Below, piece by piece: positions 59,916 through 64,000 of a stretch of 64,000 nucleotides of DNA. The DNA lies in the NCBI GenBank assembly GCA_022316685.1, contig JAKJHU010000016.1, positions 1,612,001-1,676,000 on the forward strand, written 5' to 3'. Each line of letters begins with the position of its first letter. Within the stretch, counting starts at the first letter, position 1. Below the pieces are notes generated by a model. That model saw only the letters and a list, made by a program, of their open reading frames with translations, did not search any database and had not been told where the DNA came from. This stretch comes from Progne subis subis (lineage: Eukaryota; Chordata; Aves; Passeriformes; Hirundinidae). The translations under genes and the position numbers were made by a program.

Positions 59916-62154
59916 AAATGAGTCCCTATGTCTAGGGACTTTCTGACTCATAAATTAAAACAGCAAAACCAAAACAAAGAGTCAAGCACCCAAGTCATGG
60001 ATCTTTTCCAGCTGCCGAGTAACCAAGACAAAGCACGTTCCAGTTTCTCCTTACCAGTTTCTAATATCAACATATTTTCATTTCATGAACTTTCTTTTCC
60101 TAAAAAAGTGTCAAATTGTGCACATTTCTGTGTGTCCCTGTTTCTGAGCTGCAAGGCCGTCCTCTATTCCTTATGCTCTGCAGCTTCTGAAATATTCAGC
60201 CCCTTCACATTCCTTCTCAAGGGCTGTTCTGTTTCTTACTCTGTGCACATCATACATCCAACATGGTTCTCTGAATAATTATCCAGGATTTGACTGGGTG
60301 GTTGATGATAAAATTTCTTTCAGGTCATTTCAAGTGATGCTCCTATGTAAAACAGTAAACTGATTTTTGCACACATTGACAAGTTCGCAGTTTAATTTCT
60401 AGGTGAAACCCTGTAAGTGTTATGTGATTCCTCCTTCTACCTCTATTTCAATTCTTTATAAATAAACCCACAATTTATGTGTAAACCCCCACAAAACAAT
60501 ATCAACTATTATCAACAAATACAATTAAAGCATTTGCACAGAACTTCAATGTACCTTTTAATACATAAGAGAAGCTACGGAAATCTGGTTTTATTCCTAG
60601 ATAATTAAACAAGGGGATAAATGGCTGAGGGCATAAGAATATCTTAACTGAGGATCTGAGCCAGCTCGTGTTGCAGAGCTGTGTTTGCGAGACAGGCATT
60701 ATTTACACATTCTGGTGAAGTACTCCACAGCTTTAACATTTTAAGGCAGCTTATGAATTTCTAATGTCAATTCACATAAAATGTGCTTAAACACCCAGAT
60801 GCTATGACCAAAACTAAATGAGTCATAAATCTGAAGTTCATCTAAACTGGTGAGGTTAAATCAAGCTTCTAGTTTAAATTTACATTGCCTTGGATGTGTA
60901 AATTAACATCCAAGCAGCAAAATTTACTTTTAATTGGCTTGGACCATAGATGAACTCTTTCCTTTTTAGTCTGCCCTCTGATTTTAATTGGGTAGAAAGC
61001 TACTGTAAATATTTTCTTCTTTCTCACCCCTTCTTCCCAAGGTTTTTTATAAACAAGTGAGGTATTGTTTAGCTGCTATGCTCTAGACCCCACACACCCC
61101 AAAGCAAAACAGAGAAAAAGTATGTGTTCGGATTGCTACAGAGCAGGATTTTACATGTGTTTTGATCACACACCAGCAAACAGCTTGTCTTCCTCCAAAC
61201 AAACTAATCAATGCAACTTATAGTGTCTTTTTAGCTTTGCTTCTCCTCATCTGTAAGGAGAGAAGAGTAGGCTTGGAAACTTCGGCAAAGGAACCTAAAC
61301 AGATTTGCTCAGCAGTCTCCAAGTCTCTGGTCAACAGCTCTGTGCTGTTCAAAGCCCAAGTACAAGTGCATTACTGTTCTCTCATTTAAATGTAGAATAA
61401 TTCTAGGATTCATGGCAATGCCAGCTTAAACTTAGCTCTAAAGAAACCCTTTGTTTTCAAATAAATCAGTGCCTGGTTTTAGATAATTCTATAAAGAATC
61501 CTATTCATCCACCACATAACCTATTAGTTAACATGAAAAGAGCACCAAAGAGGCAGCCAACCTCCAAAAAATTCTGCAGAAAAGTGAAGTTAAACCAATC
61601 TATCTGACATATGCCTTTAGAGCTACATATAATGTGTGTGGGCACATACACAAGATGTAAAACCTCATTGCAAACAGCACAATTCATTCTTGATACAAAC
61701 ACTTTACACCAAGAGAGTTGAAAATTTTGTAGCACACTGGCCACATTTTCTCACCAGAGCACAGTAATTGTTTGGTTTTCTGTCACTGCTGCAAGTGTCA
61801 CATTATTTTCAAGGGACACAACTAAGGGACAGTTTTGGGGCTCCCTGACAGAGAAACCCCATCTGTTTTCTGTCAGGGCTCTGAAAACCAAACTATGGCA
61901 GGAAAGAACTGTTAGTCCCAAAAATTCCAAAGACAACAGATATTCTCTTACCAAAGATTTGGGAGGGTGAAATTTAGATATTAAAATGCTGCTTAACCAT
62001 CTCTACACTAGTCTGAAAAATATATGACCCCTTTTAAAGAGCAATTGATGAAAACAAGTTAGTTGTTTACAAGCTATTTACCATGAGTACTGGGAGATTA
62101 AATTGACAGCATTACATTTATTGCTTAAATGAAACAGGAGGGCCTAGTATTTGG

Positions 62155-62180
62155 AAAAAAAGGGAAAAAAAAAAAAAAAA
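62155..62180. repeat. A-rich run
   Basis: AAAAAAGGG followed by sixteen or more A. No SINE or LINE body is recognised next to it. Confidence 0.8.
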
Positions 62181-62924
62181 TCAGGAGGCTAACTGGATAA
62201 TTGGATTCTAGGCTATCAGCATCCACTATGACTCCAAAATAACCCCCTTCTGTTTCACTTCTTACCTCTCATAAAACATTGCTATATACTCTTTAATGCT
62301 ACGTGCTCTTTTTACTTACCTTTTCATGAAAACATAGCTTTTTTTCTTTCCCTCCCTCATCCCCCCTCCACTTTAATATATTCAAGATGCACGACTACTA
62401 CAGCAGCATTCCAAACTTGTAGACTTAATGCATCTTGCTTTTGCAAGGTATGGTTAAGTCCCATCCAAAGGGAGTACAGGAATTATTTTCTTCTTCAATT
62501 ACCTCCTATCCCTTTTCTATGCTCTGTTGTAATGCTCTTTCCAGCATTAAAGCAAAGCACATACCATAAAGTGGAAATTCTACCATGGTTGAGTGAAAGC
62601 ATTCATTTTCTGAATGCTCAGTCCTTTACTTATTTACTAAACTTAGTATAAAACATGTTTTAGGGTTTGATAGTGATCCCAGTTCATAAATACCTAACAC
62701 TAGGAATTTACAAACAAAAACTAAAGTCTAAATCTAAACTATTATCATATAAACACACAGTAGTTCACAGTCATGCAGACCAAGCACACTTTCATCCTAA
62801 CACATGCATCCAACATTCCTCCACTTAAGCAGGAACTACACAGGGTATGGAAGAGGCCAAAACACAGACAGTCATGGGCTGCAGCACATTCTCTAGGTGG
62901 ATTGGAGGTAACTCGACTTATATA

Positions 62925-63215
62925 GCTGGCCTTGAGAAGAGGCTCGAGGGGCATCTAACAGCAGCCTCCCAATGTCTTTGAGAAGGTTACCAAGACAGAC
63001 TTCTTGGTGCTTTGCATTAGAAGGAAAATCCCCACAAGGATAACTGACCACTAGGACAGGGTGTCCAGAGGGGCTGTGGAGGTTTTCAAAACCCAGGCAA
63101 ACACAGCCCTGAGCAGCTCTGTCTGAACACTTAGGGCGAGGAGTTAACTCAAGCTGGTGAGTTAACTCACCAACTTCCAAGGTACCTTCTAACCAGAATA
63201 ACAGCATGGTTTAAG
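62925..63215 (+). mobile_element. CR1 LINE 3' UTR, degraded
   Basis: The order of blocks follows the CR1 3' UTR: cttgagaagaggctcgaggg with a following catctaacagcagcctccca block, ccccacaaggataactgacc, ggctgtggaggttttcaaaa, cacagccctgagcagctctg, and ccaaggtaccttctaacc near the end. The terminal octamer repeats are lost. An 18-bp palindrome is present near the 3' part. Confidence 0.85.
63155..63172. repeat. 18-bp perfect palindrome with flanking direct repeat
   Basis: TGGTGAGTTAACTCACCA. GAGTTAACTCA also occurs at 63141-63151, 18 bp to the left. Inside the degraded CR1 3' UTR. Confidence 0.85.
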
Positions 63216-64000
63216 ATGTTTATCCAGGAGCAGCACTTACCCCTTCAGCTTTTCTTCCTAGCTGAATCCAGAAATGTCATTGTAATGCAATATTATATAT
63301 AACATCGTGGGACATAATCTTCACAGGTGCCCATTTTCTCATTAAAATACCAATCTGAGCACAGATTAATGATGCAAAGTTCTGAAATAGCTATCAAGAT
63401 AGCTCCTGAAAAACAGAACTGTGTTTCCAACTCATGCCTTAACAGCAAAGTTACAAGGCCTCAATAATTGGCACACAGTTTGCATATATTTAGATATCAG
63501 ATTTTGCATCCTATATTACACTGATAAATAGTTGGGATTGACTTCAGTTGCATGGCTCTTCAATGAACACTGAAATATGGGGTATAACTCCGTGGGGCAC
63601 AGCAAATCTATTCTGATGCACCTGCTGCATTAGCAACACTGAGTACAGGATTGGAGGCAAAGCTCTCCTTTGTCTGATGTCTGTTCCAAAATATTTTGCA
63701 ATTAACAATATAGTGAAGATTTTTTTAAATAGTTCTGTTTCCTCGTTTATTTCACAACAGTAAGCAAGAGATGGAGAAGCACCATTGAAGGAAAACTAAT
63801 CCCAAGGGCTGGAAGAGACAGCAGCTGCAGAGCAGCATGATGGTGCCTCGTAAGGCAATGGAAATATGTCGCTCCTGCTTCCCATCAGAGGCAAAGGATC
63901 AGAAATTGGTACCCCTTTGGTTAACTCCCAGAGAAACATAGCAGTCTGTAAAGCAATGCAACTTCTGCACTGGCAGTATTTTGCAATAGTATTTGGCAAG
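63216..64000. other. Right edge, no feature recognised
   Basis: AT-rich sequence without exons, repeats or RNA genes that I can identify. Confidence 0.5.

Larger units (their letters stand above)
55691..62924. other. Far 5' flank, no gene recognised
   Basis: Chance ORFs only; several hydrophobic minus-strand ORFs at 57.5-58.5 kb reflect A-rich plus-strand sequence. Simple repeats: A-rich 57638-57674, (TTTC)n 59892-59915, poly(A) 62155-62180. One CR1 fragment at 56815-56870. Confidence 0.6.

Overview
This is vertebrate nuclear DNA from a bird, most likely a passerine. The evidence is threefold: two multi-exon genes with GT-AG introns whose proteins are close to human orthologues, CR1 LINE fragments, and a SINE with a tRNA-Ile-like head and CR1-type tail (the TguSINE1 architecture known from passerines). 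A solo ERV LTR of a type I recall as common in songbirds agrees. There are no bacterial genes, operons or CRISPR arrays. Nearly all short ORFs outside the exons listed are chance ORFs in introns, CpG islands or repeats.

Layout. Both genes run on the minus strand, head to tail, matching the SGK3-MCMDC2 order of human 8q13. MCMDC2 occupies about 9.4 kb down to the left edge. Fourteen coding exons give 657 codons, and only the last two dozen or so residues fall outside the window. A CpG island at about 10.8-11.2 kb is its probable promoter. SGK3 follows: sixteen coding exons between 39,179 and 14,210 give a complete 490-residue PX-domain kinase, joined without a frame error. An upstream CpG island at about 46.2-46.8 kb is its probable promoter, with a strong splice donor that could end a non-coding first exon.

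From about 46.9 kb to 64 kb I recognise no gene. This flank holds a 31-base G run, a 551-bp solo LTR, two CR1 fragments, simple repeats and unexplained GC-richer patches.

Function. SGK3 is an endosomal AGC kinase recruited by PI3P through its PX domain and activated by PDK1 and hydrophobic-motif phosphorylation. MCMDC2 is an atypical MCM paralogue needed for meiotic double-strand-break repair in mouse. They are neighbours by conserved synteny, with no known shared pathway.

The most interesting signals are an 18-codon upstream ORF in the probable SGK3 leader, the loss of all ATPase signature residues in MCMDC2 despite an intact frame, the SINE 46 bp from an SGK3 splice donor, two good CTCF-core matches, the pure G run, and an inverted-repeat-bounded insert in an SGK3 intron. 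I found no convincing undescribed system; most findings are candidate regulatory or repeat features.
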